A stretch of 64,000 nt of DNA from Tetraselmis striata (GCA_006384855.1 VCJN01000374.1:62001-126000); one strand, 5' to 3'. Shown: positions 32,296 to 44,887, counted from the first letter of the stretch. Translations and numbers: made by a program. Notes: generated by a model from the letters alone, not told the origin.

Positions 32296-33204
32296 CCGAT
32301 ACGCCCGGATGCATGGTTTCGAATTTACCAGCACTTTCCCCGAAAGTATTACAAACCGTGTATCGCCCGACCCACGGGCTTGGTACATGTACGAGACGAA
32401 GTCATCATGCCATTAAACGCAGGATACTGTGCCAAAAATATTAGAGATGGAGGGCATTGTAGCCCCCACCCCACCAAGCTAGCCGGCTCGGCGGTACATA
32501 AATACTGAGCACCATGCAGCTATCCCGGTTAGCTCCCCTCCCCCATCACACCTCAGTAGCAGCAGGCGGGACGCCTCCGGCTGCCTTAGCGTGCCTGCTG
32601 AGCTCTGGATGGGATGGGTCTGACTTAGGTAGGGTCAGCAGGGGGGCGCTGCTGTCTTAGCTATAGCCCACTGGAGGAGGAGGGGCTAGGAAATAAAGGA
32701 GGATGGCCGATAGCTTGAGCTGTGATAACACTTCGTGTTCCCCACTGTGGTTAGAGATAGCAGGTCCTAAGAACAACTCAGTCTGAGCGGGTGGATGCAG
32801 CAGACTAGGCGTTGTAAACAATTTCAATTTCAATTTCGGAATTTCGTCAACCTAGTAGACGGAACTCCCACTCCTACCAATATCATGGCCCAAGCACTTA
32901 ACGGTGGAGATTCCTCATGCGCGCCGCTCGCAGTGGTATGAGTTGCACCGCCACCAACTCCGCGAGATTCGAGACATGATGGAGGCGGTGCGCATTCTTG
33001 CGTACTTGTAGTAGTGCGCTTTAGGAAGCAACTTTATTTACGTTGCCCGCAATGTTGTACTTATCGGTAGTTTATTGTTATTTGCGCTTTTGTAATCCAA
33101 ATCAATACGTATGCGAGTATATACATACATAATATTGTCTCTATTTGTATAAGGATTAGTAGTCGGATTAGTACTCCGTGAGCGTTCCCCCAAGTACTAC
33201 TACG
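32296..33204. other. Spacer without a recognised gene
   Basis: A GGCGGGACGCCTCCGGCTGCC palindrome-like stretch lies near 32566. Otherwise only short frames. Confidence 0.4.
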
Positions 33205-34313
33205 ATTCCATGTTCCGCGGTGCCGCTTGCCGCCCATTCGGCCTTCTGGCGGCTCCTGTCCTCTCCGTCGGCGAGCCCTGCCCTTGTGCTTTTTGCTCCT
33301 TCTCGGTACAAGGCATGCTGGCCCGTTTTGAGGCTGCCGGCGTGAAGTTCACTCCTTCGGCTTTGGCGGTCGCGTACGATGGCCACGTGGCACGTTGCTC
33401 TTGGGCGGCTCCAATCACGCCGCACCCGAGTGGGCGGCACTTGGCCTTTCCGACGTTTGCCACGACGTTAAGTCCGCCCCATGCGTGGACGTCTAGATCC
33501 TCACGGACCCGCCGGTGCTTGTTTCTCTTCCGAAGGGCAGCGACGGCCGGCCGGCCGATGTTGGGCTTTTTGGGTATGGTGGTATCCGCGGCTGGAACAC
33601 CGTTGCTCTATGTAGTCGATGCCAACATTGCCCCTATCCTCGGCGTGCCAAGCTCGGATCCAACGACTGCATTTCGGGCCGCAAAGCGCCACAAAATCCA
33701 AAAGTATGACGAGGGTGTCCGAAACGCCGCCGGCATGCTTCGCTTTGTTCCTTCCGCCGTCTCCGAGTTCGGCTCGCTGGCCCTGCACGCTGAGGCCTTC
33801 TTGGTGGAGCTCGCGAAAGCTAGCCACACGCACACGGGCCAGAAAATCGGCCAGCTCCGTCTATGTGTCTGCATGACGCCGCCGTTTCTCCTTTCTCATC
33901 GACATGGCGCATGCATACAACGTTATTGGTAGGGTCGCGGCGGCGCGCGCGGCACGTGATGGTGCTCCTGCGCATGTACCTGCGTCGCGTCGCTCGTTAG
34001 CCGGTGTTGCTATGATCCGGGTCATCGGTTGGAAGCGCACCGCTCGCCGCGGCTGATGGCCCACCCTTGGGCGGTGGTCCCCATTGGTTTCATGTTCCCC
34101 TTACGGATTTTCCCCTGCTCGTTCCTTGGCTTTTAGTGTTTCCCTGGACCCTTTGGTGCCTTGGCGACTTGGTGACCTCCTGGTTCTCATGGCTCTTCCT
34201 TGGTTCTTGGCTCCCTTGGTTTCATGCTTATGTCTCTCTCTTTTGCTGGCAACCTTTCACAACTTCTTTTAGCTACATTTTTAGTGGGTATATATTAAAG
34301 CACTCATGTAAAA
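33205..34313 (+). mobile_element. Family B LINE, copy 4
   Basis: This copy reaches further 5' than copies 1-3: from 33210 it encodes PCPCAFCSFSVQGMLARFEA and AYDGHVARCSW, the complete C-x2-C ... H-x4-C knuckle that precedes the endonuclease. A frame change near 33480 and another near 33860 break the frame. The KYDEGVRNAAGMLRFVPSAV segment is intact at 33705-33765. It ends GCACTCATGTAAAACAATAA with the family's TGTAA. Confidence 0.75.
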
Positions 34314-35990
34314 CAATAACAAATTAGTAGCCGCAAAAATTGGATCTCCAGCACTGCAGTCGTGCTGCTGTTTAATTTTGTCGTGCTCTTAGTCCCCAGT
34401 TGCTCTTAATCGCTCTTAATATCATCATCATCAGTTACATGTAGCATCTATACTGTCACATAGCCGCCTGTGGCGACTACTAGTACCCGGCGGCACTAAG
34501 GATTACGTGCCGCCTGTTGCGCAAGTCTTTCAGCACGAATAAAAGGGCTGCCCGTCGTCCCATTGCTGTCGGCTGTCCAGCCCAGGCAGAGGAAACTGAT
34601 GAGCAGCCTGACGTTACGGAGTTGAGACAGCTAGATGGCGCGGTGCCGATACGACTTGCATAGCTCAGACTCAGTGACGCACGAATCCAGCGCCTGGCAT
34701 TGCAGCAGCAGCAGCAGCACGTGAAGTAGGGGAAGCAGCGTGTACGAGTTCGTAGTTGTATGCACGAAGACTGTGAGCAGCAGGTACTCTGATATTCCAA
34801 CGAACAATCTTACAACCCAACACCACAATTGTGGCTAAAGGGAGCACCAATCAGTGTACCCCGAGCGTTTATACAGCATCGCCGCTTGAGCTAGAAGTCT
34901 CTCAAACACCTGTTCGCTCTGTGTCGAAAAATGTCCAGGGTAGTGGCGCCGCCTTCTGCGTCAGCGTGGGTGGGGCATCGAGGAACGACTCCAGGTTCCG
35001 ACAGGTGAGGAACTGGGCATCAGTTTGTGCTCGGAATCGATGGACAAGAGCCTCTGACGAGGCCACGGGAGTCGAAGATGCAGGTTTGTAGACAGCCTGG
35101 TTTATCTCCTCGATCTCTTGAGATCGCCGGCTTGCGTATCTGTGTAGCGATGCACGGCCCTCGTCGCTGTAGTTGGAGCAGCTCCGTCGGCGGTCGCTAC
35201 AGGTACCAGTGTCTAACTGCGAGAAGCCCGCAGACATCGCGCTGTCTTGGCCTCGGCTTGGCTCAAAGCTCCCAGACAATTTCTCGCCGTGGATCGATTT
35301 TCGACGCTCAGCGTGCTGCTCAAGGCTTGGCCTGCCCATGGCTATCAGTGAAGGTCCGCACTGCTGGAAGCTTATAAGGCGCAGCGCAGGGCGCGGGCGT
35401 GAGACAAATGGCAACCTTGGCAGAGCTCCTCAGGTTGTCCACCCCGCGTGCGACGGTGCTTGAAGAGCCTTGTTTATACCAGAGTAGGAAGCAGACTATA
35501 GATAGTAGTAGAGGGCAGTTCGTGTATACAGTCTGTTGATCAAGGTAGTAGATGCGGGTTGCTGTCGAGCGCGAACTGGCTAAGCGAGTGGGAATGGTGT
35601 GTTCCACTATCGACCGTTTCCGTCTTTTCCCGCTCTTACATGTAAACGCTGCTACCCGCAGCGTGGCGCCTGATGGGCGGCGGGCGGCGCTGCAGGCGCT
35701 TGGCGTACTCGTACCAGTAGGCCAGTACTGGCACCGCCGTAAATTGCCTATGCGAGCAGCAGTATCATGTCGCTACTATAACATTGGGTCATCGTACGGG
35801 TACCAGTACTATAATTAATGTAATAATCCGCCCGCGGCCGCGGGCGACGGTCGGCGCTAAAAGCTCGCCCTGGGACATCGGCGATATGTACACAGCGACT
35901 AGTTCGTCGCGCTGCCATGCTGACGGTGATGCACGCGCCATGCCGCCCCCCTCGTCATGTACTATCGCCAGCACTGGTAATCGCCCTTAC
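34314..35990. other. Region with an unrecognised minus-strand ORF
   Basis: The frame 35414-34902 (minus) encodes about 170 residues rich in Ser and Arg (SQEIEEINQAVYKPASS, SEALVHRFRAQTDAQFLTCR) and stops at 34902. It has no ATG start near its open end and no domain I know. A random frame of this length is not surprising in 64 kb. A CTG/CAG-rich stretch lies at 34700-34725. Confidence 0.3.
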
Positions 35991-36287
35991 AGGTACTGGT
36001 GTGAATTACAAAAAGGGCAGTTCCCCAGAATTAGAAAATCAACACAACAAGCCGCCTAAAAGCGGCCCGCATCCCGCATAAGGCGGAAATGCTTCGGCAA
36101 TTTGCTTGATGACTATAACGGAGCGTCGCCTACCCAGGGCTTTCCGTAACTGGATTGCTGCCTAAACGGCCGTCGTAGAGACGCTGCAAGGGTTTCACTG
36201 GTGCCAGTCCTGTCCCGGGGGCGAAAAAAAAAAGGCGGGATGGATGAGTGATGCGCACACGGTTCAGAGTCCGGGCCACGCGAGCAC
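35991..36287 (-). mobile_element. Family A LINE, short 3' fragment interrupted by a SINE-like insert
   Basis: 35991-36086 and 36239-36287 together match 36288-36433 of the adjacent family A copy: the 3' end, the stop codon and the last codons. Its truncated 5' end (CGAGCAC at 36287) abuts exactly the 3' end of the next copy (AGGTACTGG at 36288). Confidence 0.8.
36087..36231 (+). repeat. 145-bp SINE-like insertion with A tail and 7-bp duplication
   Basis: It is flanked by AAGGCGG at 36080-36086 and 36232-36238 and ends in a run of eight A before the second repeat. Removing it and one AAGGCGG restores the family A sequence. There is no internal coding. I see no tRNA or snRNA similarity; a TGATGA (snoRNA box C-like) occurs at 36108 without a box D. 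Confidence 0.7.
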
Positions 36288-38300
36288 AGGTACTGGTGTG
36301 AATTACAAAAAGGCCAGTTCCCCAGAATTAGAAAATCAACACAGCAAGCCGCCTAAAAGCGGCCCGCATCCCGCATAAGGCGGGATGGATGAGTGATGCG
36401 CACACGGTTCAGAGTCCGGGCCACGCGAGCACGTGTGTGTGTAGGTGATCCTCGGACGTGCTGTGCAGCTTCAGCAACGGGATGGGAGACGAATCTGCGC
36501 CGTCTGATGAGGCAGCGAGCACGCTCTCGAGCGGCCACCAAGCTCAGGACCCCGAGGAAATCTCTTGCGAGCAAGGCCTCCTGGTGAGCCCGGGTGATGC
36601 ACCGAGTGCCCCGCGATGAGAGGGCACCCCGGTCCGCAGCCAAGCATGCGATACCACGCACTGTGCGGTGCACCCCCTTGCTCACCTCACCCACTGTGCC
36701 GAAGACCATGCCCGTGTACTCCGACATATCCAGGATGTCTCGAAGAGGACCCTTCTGTCCGGGCTCCGTGTTGTGCCACGCCGCGTCCCGCGCAGCCAAC
36801 CCCCGTTGTATGTCGCCCAACAGGGAGCGCTCAAACCGATCCACAGCTGTGGCCCGGGGCACTGAAGTGTACTTGACCCCGTACCGCATAGTCTTGAACT
36901 CTAGCAGCGTGGACTTCAAGCTCCGGGGATCATAGCTCCCGGTCACGACGTTGAACGCCGGAAGGGAGAGCTCTGCGTCCGGCACTAGGTCCTTGAGTTC
37001 ATCCCGGGGTACGGTGTTGCCGAGAGGCACTGCCTGCTGGAACAAGTCATCCACCTCCCGCCGTACCGCGATACCTAGGTCGTGAACACAGTGATCGCGG
37101 AAGGCATCTGCGATAGCGTCGTGCTGTACACGCCAGTGAGCGTCTCCAGGCGCCGGGAGGTTCATGAGCGCGTCGCCGTATAGATCAACAATGACGGGGT
37201 TGTGCTCCGTCGAGGGCAGAATAATCTGGCACCCAACCACCGGGGCCAAGCACGGGCTAGGCAGAAAGAAGTACCCGGCAGCGACCTCTCGCAGCTCATG
37301 CGGAGTCATGGCTGTCCGCGCGGTGGGGATGGCCACTGTCCACATGCCTGACGCCGCGTCGAGCTGGTTGAACAAGATCCGTTCCCTACATGTGGCAGGG
37401 AGAGCGCACACCTCATTTCGAAGCCGGGAGTTGTTGGCCTGGTCTAGAAATGCCGTCAGCTCCTTTTGCGAGCCCGACGCAGCCTCCACTTCCCGCTCCA
37501 TCTGGCGTGCATCTGCGTCGCCGAGATGGCCAGCAGTAGCCGCTTGGAGGCGGCCCCACGCCTCGCGCATCTCCGCGGCGTAGCTGTCCGACCCATGAGC
37601 ATCGTTGAGGAAGTGGTCATACTGGCGGGCGGAAGAATTTGCGTTGAAGCTGCCTCGGCCAAGTACGGACCCGAGCTGTGGGTCGAAGAAACCAGGGGTG
37701 GGGGTGTTGGTGCCGGAGTTCCTAGTCAGGAACCTTGGGAGGATGGCGTTCATGCAGCCGATGAAGGCGGCATCACGAACGGTAGCCATGCGGCGGATGC
37801 CAGCTCCCTTCAATCGAGTGGGGAGGTGAAGCCTGCTGCGCGCCCTGGCCACTGCATCCTCGCTCAAGGTAGCTACCTCCGCTGCCATGGGGTCGGGGTC
37901 GTGCAAAAGCTCCGCCAAGAAATCGGTGACCACCGGATTGGTGTCGGTGCCGTACGTGGAGGGATCAAAAGAGACCCCTAGCACCCGTTCGACCGCCGCG
38001 AGGATGGTGGCATCCACCGCCTCCGCAAAGGCCTCCACCTCGGACGGAAGACAATTGCGGAGCCAATACCCCGCCTTGTGTTGCATGCAATGCTTGAGCA
38101 GGGCCCATGCGTGGTGATGCAAGGCGTGGGTGTACCGACGGCTGGGCTTGGCAGACAGAAGCTTGCTCAGGCTAGCGTCCACCTCCTCTCGTAGCTCCTC
38201 CGCCTTGCCGCGCATGTACGCCTGCACATACTCTGGCGATCCGAGCGGCACGTTGAGGACCGCGATGCCGTGATGGCCATCTAGCTCTGGCCACTCGATG
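36288..38300 (-). mobile_element. Family A LINE, 5'-truncated copy with intact C-terminal frame
   Basis: Nearly identical to 11686-13697 on the other strand. The 5' end is cut at CATCGAGTGG (38300), the usual mark of incomplete reverse transcription. The 3' end is AGGTACTGG on the plus strand. It follows directly on the short fragment at 35991-36287 in the same orientation. Confidence 0.85.
36353..38300 (-). pseudogene. Family A C-terminal half: thumb and PD-(D/E)xK endonuclease, open frame
   Basis: About 648 codons are open, from the truncation to the stop at 36353. The order is LHLPTRLKGAGIRRMATVRD (thumb-type GGLG equivalent), a Cys/Leu-rich linker CALPATCRERILFNQL, HWRVQHDAIADAFRDHCVHD, LVPDAELSLPAF, LLEFKTMRYGVKYTS and an Arg-rich tail ending RLMRDAGRF. 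The PD and E-x-K pair suggests a restriction-like nuclease that would nick the target for priming. The copy has no reverse transcriptase, so it cannot be autonomous, and its start is created by truncation. It is the reference that exposes the indels of the copy at 11546-13633. Confidence 0.7.
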
Positions 38301-38588
38301 GTACTGTATTGTATAGCGACGAGAGTATACCGTTTACTGCGTTATCCTGGGTGTATATTAGCGAGTAGCGACTGTGTGTACAGAATCTGTACCCTGTCCA
38401 TCCATCCTTACTGAAAATACAATTACATGAGCTAGCAGCAGAAGGCGATATCGGAAATCACCAAAGAAAAGGGCAATCAGAAAGGTCGTCTACAGCGACT
38501 GCAGGGTGAAAATCCTTACTGAAAATAACAGAAAAAAACTTAAAGCCCGCCGTATTATATTATTAAAAGCGCGAAATAAGAATATCAT
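38301..38588. repeat. Spacer with a MITE-like end (left orientation)
   Basis: TACATGAGCTAGCAGCAGAAGGCGAT begins at 38422 and continues to GGAAATCACC...AAAGGGCAAT (about 38480), matching the ends listed at 48237 and 48421. No partner end is found before 38589. Confidence 0.5.
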
Positions 38589-38995
38589 TTAAACTACTTC
38601 CATGAGCAGGCGGGTAGGCACTGGGCAGAGGGAGGCACAGCCAGTTTTGCCAAAGGACCAGTGTCGGTGAATTACATCGGCGCTGAGGCCTGGCAAGACA
38701 ACCAGGATGGGAGTGGAGGGTGGGTGTTGCGCAAGCAACAGCAAAAGGGATGGACTGTGCCGAGTCCGTGTCCCGCCTAAATAGCCAGTGCTGTTGAAGG
38801 GTCTAGAGCTGCTGCCACCAACCCTCCGGTGCCGGGGATGCCGGCGGCCGACGTACGAATCGGCGCAGGAAGATTCCGGAAATTTCCGGAGCATCGTGGC
38901 GCCGATTGCACACGGCCGACTAGGGCTGGCACCGCTATAGGATTGGGGCATCACTCCGTTGTCGTTTTCTAACCTCAGTTAATACTTAACAACGA
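38589..38995. repeat. Unknown element, internally deleted copy
   Basis: It shares its first 66 bases and its last 271 bases with 38996-40144. The 70 bases between are private. The right shared block begins with the hairpin GTTGCGCAAGCAAC. A minus-strand frame crosses it (38954-38589). Confidence 0.75.
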
Positions 38996-40144
38996 TTAAA
39001 CTACTTCCATGAGCAGGCGGGTAGGCACTGGGCAGAGGGAGGCACAGCCAGTTTTGCCAAGGAAGCCGAAGCAAGGCCACAGCGGCCTGGCGGCGCGCGC
39101 TTCCCACGTGCCCGCTAGGCCGGTGTTTGAGAACAAACAACACACCGACGGATGCGCGGGCCGGCCGCACGAGCGGCGGCTGTCTCCACGCTCCCCGTCC
39201 ATCGCTTGTGCGCAAGCTGCGGACGCTCCACTTGCCGAACAGCGAGCACGGCTCGCGCGACGCATCGGAAGCGCCGCGGAGCCGATCGTGCAGGCGAACG
39301 CGGGACGCCAGGCTCACGCAGGGACCATAGTGTCGCGACGACACGCGCAAGAAGATGCGATTCGGCCCCCTCTCCAACGTTTCCACCACGAGGCGCTCGA
39401 GTAGCGCTCCAGTGACACGTCGCGCGCGATAAGGTGGCCAGTAATTTTAGACGAAAGCTCCGGCGGCGCCACACGTCGGAAGCAGTAGTAAAAACCCGGC
39501 AAATCAGCGCACGACGCGCCGGGATGTCAGCAGGGTAACAACTCGGGTGTCGTCTCGCGCAAGGGTGACGGACTCCCGCCACGCCGAAGGCAAGCAGAGG
39601 TCGGAGGGATCCGGGCTGCAAGCACCATGGACGGCTGATACCACAGGAGTGTCGGACGTCACGCTGGCGGGCGAGCAACGCGGGGCCGGCGCGCGATGGG
39701 AAAAGCGCCGGCGTGCCACGCCATACGGGCCGGCGCGGCTGGCACGCCCGCTCTCCGCGATTGGGCGGCCCATGAACAACCTAGCAGCGGAACGCCATCG
39801 CTGCGGAGGTTTAACGTGCACCGATGATGCCGAGCACACGGTCCCTCACGGCGCAGAGCACCGTGCGATTGTCTGTTGCGCAAGCAACAGTAAAAGGGAT
39901 GGACTGTGCCGAGTCCGTGTCCCGCCTAAATAGCCAGTGATGTTGAAGGATCTAGAGCTGCTGCCACCAACCCTCCGGTGCCGGGGATGCCGGCGGCCGA
40001 CGTACGAATCGGCGCAGGAAGATTCCGGAAATTTCCGGAGCATCGTGGCGCCGATTGCACACGGCCGACTAGGGCTGGCACCGCTATAGGATTGGGGCAT
40101 CACTCCGTTGTCGTTTTCTAACCTCAGTTAATACTTAACAACGA
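38996..40144. repeat. Unknown element, longer copy in direct tandem
   Basis: It starts TTAAACTACTTCCATGAGCA and ends TTAATACTTAACAACGA, as does the shorter copy. The internal 812 bases (39062-39873) contain overlapping frames on both strands (131 codons plus, 187 codons minus) in GC-rich sequence. None is recognisable. There are no inverted terminal repeats. Confidence 0.7.
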
Positions 40145-42900
40145 ATAATAATATACAGCGGATCCATGTAGTATCGACATGTAGCGCGGCCGCACGGGCG
40201 GTACGTCGTCGTCGTAATAGACTTTGCATCGGAGCAGCGGCATTATAATTTAAAAATAATATCATATATATGCCTCTTCCGGCTTACGACTACCAGCAGC
40301 GTCTCTACTGGTGTGAATTACAAACTACGACTACCAGCACTACCTGCTGCTGACAATATTTTAACAAGATCGGACGTCAGATCCTGTTGCCAGTGGCGTC
40401 AAACGGCTATGATCGCGAGTACCGTAACGATTCAGCAGGGAGTTTCATATGTCTTAAAAGTATTAAGCCCTGACGATGTAAAAACAAAAACTCAGCAGGG
40501 AGTTTCATAAGCACTACTACGGAATGAAATAGTAGTGATGGAGCTCCGCGCGCAGCGAACTTCACTATTCTTATACACACTTCCACATAAGTCCGAGTTT
40601 TCCATTTTCGATCGCAAAGCGCATGCATGGGCGAGGATAACGCCGGCTGCATGTGCATACATGCTAACTACAGTGGGAATAGTTCGGGCAAACGCCTATT
40701 CTGCGCTTTATATATACCCACCCGCGCGACAACACGACCATTTGTGGGCGCCCTTAAAAAAACGCGAAATCGGTGCATGATGAGTTGGCGCTAGAAAATT
40801 GTGGGTTGCGCCAACGGTCCAAAACCGATGGAAATGGCGGCACTCGTCGCACCAAACTCGGTGAATACGGCCCTTGACACAAGTTGCACACACCGTGCGT
40901 GTAGGCCACTGAAAGCATGCCGCTATAGGCACGCCGTGACACCCCAACGACAAGTTGGCCCCTATGGCGAGCGGTTATGGGGTGAAAATGCTGTTGTTTC
41001 TGTGGCGAACGCACGTAGGAGAGGCGCTCGATGCCCCCCTTGGCGTAGGGTAATGCTCTACTATGGGGGCGCGTGGTGGAATGCCAGTTGCACCGTTTCG
41101 TGGGCGGGGTGGCGCGGTAGGGGCGTGGACTTTAATTAATATGAAATTCCATGAAAAATGCTGTGGAAAATGGCATTCTGTATTGGCTGGTAGATGTGTG
41201 TATCGCTAGGAGGCGGCACATGCCAAGTGTTGGTGGTCCGTGGTCATCCACACACATAACACTCTCGCGCAACCGAGTATGGGGCTTAGACACGCACTTG
41301 GCGCAAAGCCACGCGCCCGACATGGGTGGGCACATGAGGCAGTGATGAGGGGCAACTTGGATGATCATCTTTGGGGATTTTTCCGGGGCCCCAAGAAATC
41401 CATTTTTTTGATTTTGAAAGGTTGCTTTCGACGCAGATTTGAACGAGGAATTGTGTGGTAGTTTTGAAACTTTTTCTGAGCAACCCCTGAGAAGTTATGG
41501 CGTTCTAAAGCCAAGGGGGTGTTGCTGAGCGTGGCCAACACTGATGCCATGTCAGTATCGCAACACATGTACTAGCCGCCGCCCACACGGCTGCACCCCA
41601 ACCAAATGCACCCGAGTCCCTCGCCAATGTGTTTCCTCACGCGTTCATGGCCATCCCGCCGTTTGGTTGTCCATTCACGCGCGTCGGCGTGTGCGTGATA
41701 CCGGCCCTGGTTTTGGTGCAGTTGCAAGCGCCGCCCATCCACACACCAAGTGCAGCGTGACACTCTAGTCAAATGTCTTTACGCTTCGGTTTGAGCCACC
41801 CGTCATGCATGTCTTATAAAACCTTCTGAGATTCCAGGGTTTCATCTCATATACCCTACGTTCAGGTACCCTAGACTTCTGAAGTCTTGAGACTGCCGAA
41901 AAGGGACCCCAAACTTATGTGCAGGGGTGTAGTAACGATTCCTTAATACCTAAATACCGAAACGCCCACCCACCCAATACCCCACTCCCAATCCCCCCAT
42001 CAACCCACTGCCTGGGTGGACCCGACGACCGTCCTCGGCCCTTTGAATCGCGAACCCTCCCTCCCCCTCCACTCTCGGCTGGGGTTGGGGGCGGGGCTCG
42101 TGCACGGGTGGCACCTTGGTAGCCTTGGCGCCGCCTGTGCTGCCACTGCCGCGGGGGAGCAATGCGAGCCGGACACCGGCGTCTTGTGTCGTTGCTAGCC
42201 ATGTCAACTCCCCGTTCGCAGTTCATTGAGCACCCTCTCCCTTCCAATCATGTAGGCGCTTCCACCCCACATTCGGCCTATTGCCGCTATTGGAGTGGCC
42301 CGGGACGCTGTGCTAGGGAGGGAGCTCTTGGTTCGGCGGACGGGGACGCCACCGAGCAGGCGGCGAGTTTGGGGGTGGGAGGTCCGCGTCGGTTACCCGC
42401 CCGTGGCGCCCCGTTCTTGGTTGAACCCTCCCACTTCCGCTGACTCCTTGCTGCAAGACCTCTTCGAAGCTCCTTTCCCCTCGGCGCGTCCAGCTCACAT
42501 TCGGCCTAGTGCCGCTATTTGAGTGCCCCGAGATTGTGTGTTGGGGGGAGCTTCCCTACTGCGTGGAGCGGCGGCTGGCGGGTGGCGATGCATGGTCGGT
42601 GGCTGCCATGGCGGTTCCCGCCCTTGGTGGCCAGTAGCTGAATTTTCTTCTGGATCTCTGTATAGAATTCTTAAATGTTGTAGCAAGCACATGTAATAAT
42701 AGTTACCCTTACTTAAGACCTTAGGCCACTTACGCAATCGGCTCGAGTATTTCAGTATTTCAACATTGCCTCGGGAGCCCAACAAATACCTAAATGTACT
42801 GAAATACTCGTACCGCCTAACGGAATCCGAGCCACGGCATTTTGATATTTTCTGCCGGATTTGAAATGAGTTTGAATTCATATAGAGTGACCGCTCGCTG
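40145..42900. other. Region without a recognised gene
   Basis: At 40309 TACTGGTGTGAATTACAAA is an 18-base echo of the family A 3' end. CAGCAGGGAGTTTCATA occurs twice (40434, 40493). CATTCGGCCTA-TGCCGCTAT occurs at 42275 and 42498 within a diverged tandem duplication of about 223 bp. The minus-strand frame 42247-41915 is Arg/Gly-rich without a domain. Confidence 0.4.
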
Positions 42901-44740
42901 CCCTGTGGCAGCCGGCGCCGGCGCCAGCAATAAGGCTACGACCTCCATCTCCTCAGCTTCTTTCTTGTACATGGCGATCATGAGCGACTCGTTTCCCTCG
43001 TCGCGGGTCGCGCCTCGGTAGACTTCGTTTCGGCCCGGGCATACAAGATCGCCTCCAACGTCGTCATCTCCCGCCCGCGGCCGCGAACGCCGCCTCCCTT
43101 GCAGTGGCTGTCATCCTCGAGATCATGCCTAGGGTCAACAACATGCGCCTCAGCAGGCGAGACGGGGCCGACGTTCTTGTCAAATGGCGCCTCGTCAGCC
43201 GCGCCCGTAGCGGGCGCTATGTTGTATGCCAATGCCATCTCCGTCCGCCGCATGTATGCCACGGACGGGGACGCACTCATGCTCGCCACGAGTACGTTGA
43301 CCAACGAGGGTTGGAGAGGGCCGGAATAGAAGGCGATATGTTGACGTCTGAAAAGGATATCACGCAGCAACCGCAGCCCGACGGGTTTGTGATTCATCAG
43401 CAAGCACCGCACCCGCCCCCCAGCCCGGCAATTGGGAGTCCGAACCAGTAATACAACCGTTATTACTATGCTCAAAAAAAAAATTGTGCGCCGAGAGAGT
43501 ATTTTCATCAAAAGGTTACCCGAGACTACGTAAGCAAGTATTATCAAATACTAGAAAAGAAGGATTGCGTCGGGGGCGCCGTGGCGGTACGTATTGGAGT
43601 ACTTTGATCACAAAATACTAAAACACCTAAATACTCTTTCATTGCGTAAGCGGCCTTATACTCGCTATATATACATGGGTTAGCTGCAAAAGGCGATCAT
43701 GAATTCACCAAAATGCACTAGGAAATGCCCTAGGAAGCGTGCGTAGCGCGGCGTCGAGTAAGTCAAGAGCGTCCTTCTTGGTGCGGGCGGTGGTGGCGTT
43801 GGGCGCTCGAAGCGTTGCCATGTATCAGCCGTTGTTGCCACCGACTCCGCGGCGTCGTGAAAAAGGCCATTGCATATATATAGTAGGACGCGTCGGTACG
43901 CATCCCCGAATAATGCCGTCATTTTCGCCTCCGTGAAGTAGAGGTCCGCCTCGTCGCGCCGGGCCCTAAGAGGCTGGGCGTCGCACGCCCAAAGGGGAAG
44001 ATGTCGTAGTACGCGCGGGGGAGGTCGTCTACCCATCCTGGGGGGGGGGGGGGGGGGGGGGTTCGATGAATTCGCCGCAGTCGTCGCCGCCGTCGTCCTC
44101 CGTCGCAGCTATTGCCCGGGCGTCGTGCACCGGGTCGCTACCAACCTCGTCCTCGGCGTCGTTGGTGGCGGGATTGACACTCTGCTCTTTGACTCCTACA
44201 TTTCTAGCCGGGTGGATAGGCTGTCGAACTGCAGCTTTAGCGCTTGCAAAATCGTAAGCGCCGCCTCCGTTGTCGTCAGCTCCACCGGCTCCGGCATCTT
44301 GTCAGGGGATTTCTATGTGGACTGGTCGTTCGAGGAACCGCCCGCCTTCTCCCGCCCGCCAACGTAGTTGGGCGGTGTAGGGAGTGGGTGAGTCGGTCAC
44401 TAATGTACACTCACACCGTGCGCCCATGCTACGAGAGAGGCGATGCTGCCGCGCAAGCTTTCAAGCTGGCGCAAAGACAGAAGGTGGCTGGACTCCCGTC
44501 GCTGCCCCGGTGCGTCATACAGCAGGGCTGACTGAGGCTAGCGCATGCGCCGCTGGTCGTCGGCGTTGCCTAGACATATATAGCGGCGTTGCTAGCGGAA
44601 TACGAAACTGCCGTTTGCCCGCGGTGTATGTATCTCAACCTCTATATTACCAATATGACCATACAATGGCGGTACTCGTTGTATATCGGTACTACAGGTA
44701 CACATCTTTAAGTACACCCCATATCTATATACGTTGTAGG
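42901..44740. other. Region with unrecognised, possibly gag-like minus-strand frames
   Basis: A 189-codon minus-strand frame (43547-42978) and a 118-codon one (44036-43680, with LYFTEAKMTALFGDAYRRVL) look somewhat coding. Upstream of the latter, across 22 G, the minus strand reads MPEPVELTTTEAALTILQAL and KLQFDSLSTRLE, a coiled-coil-like start. They may belong to one decayed gag-type gene. A MITE-like end (TACATGGGTTAGCTGCAAAA) lies at 43672. No function is assigned. Confidence 0.3.
44040..44061. repeat. Poly-G run (22)
   Basis: It separates the two gag-like minus-strand pieces. Confidence 0.95.
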
Positions 44741-44887
44741 TACCGGTGTTTAGGGTTTATATGTCCCTGGGGTCGACATCATACATACCCATGCCCGTTC
44801 AGACTCATATACACAGCATGTATGCTCGTTTGTGCATGATATATTTGAGTACCAGTACTCGCCCTTATACCGGTACCCCTACTGCCG

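Noticed and set aside
34902..35414. 170-codon Ser/Arg-rich gene
   Set aside because: It lacks an ATG near the open end and has no recognisable domain; its length alone is not significant.
44740..44760. Telomere-like repeat
   Set aside because: Only a single TTTAGGG-type word; no array.
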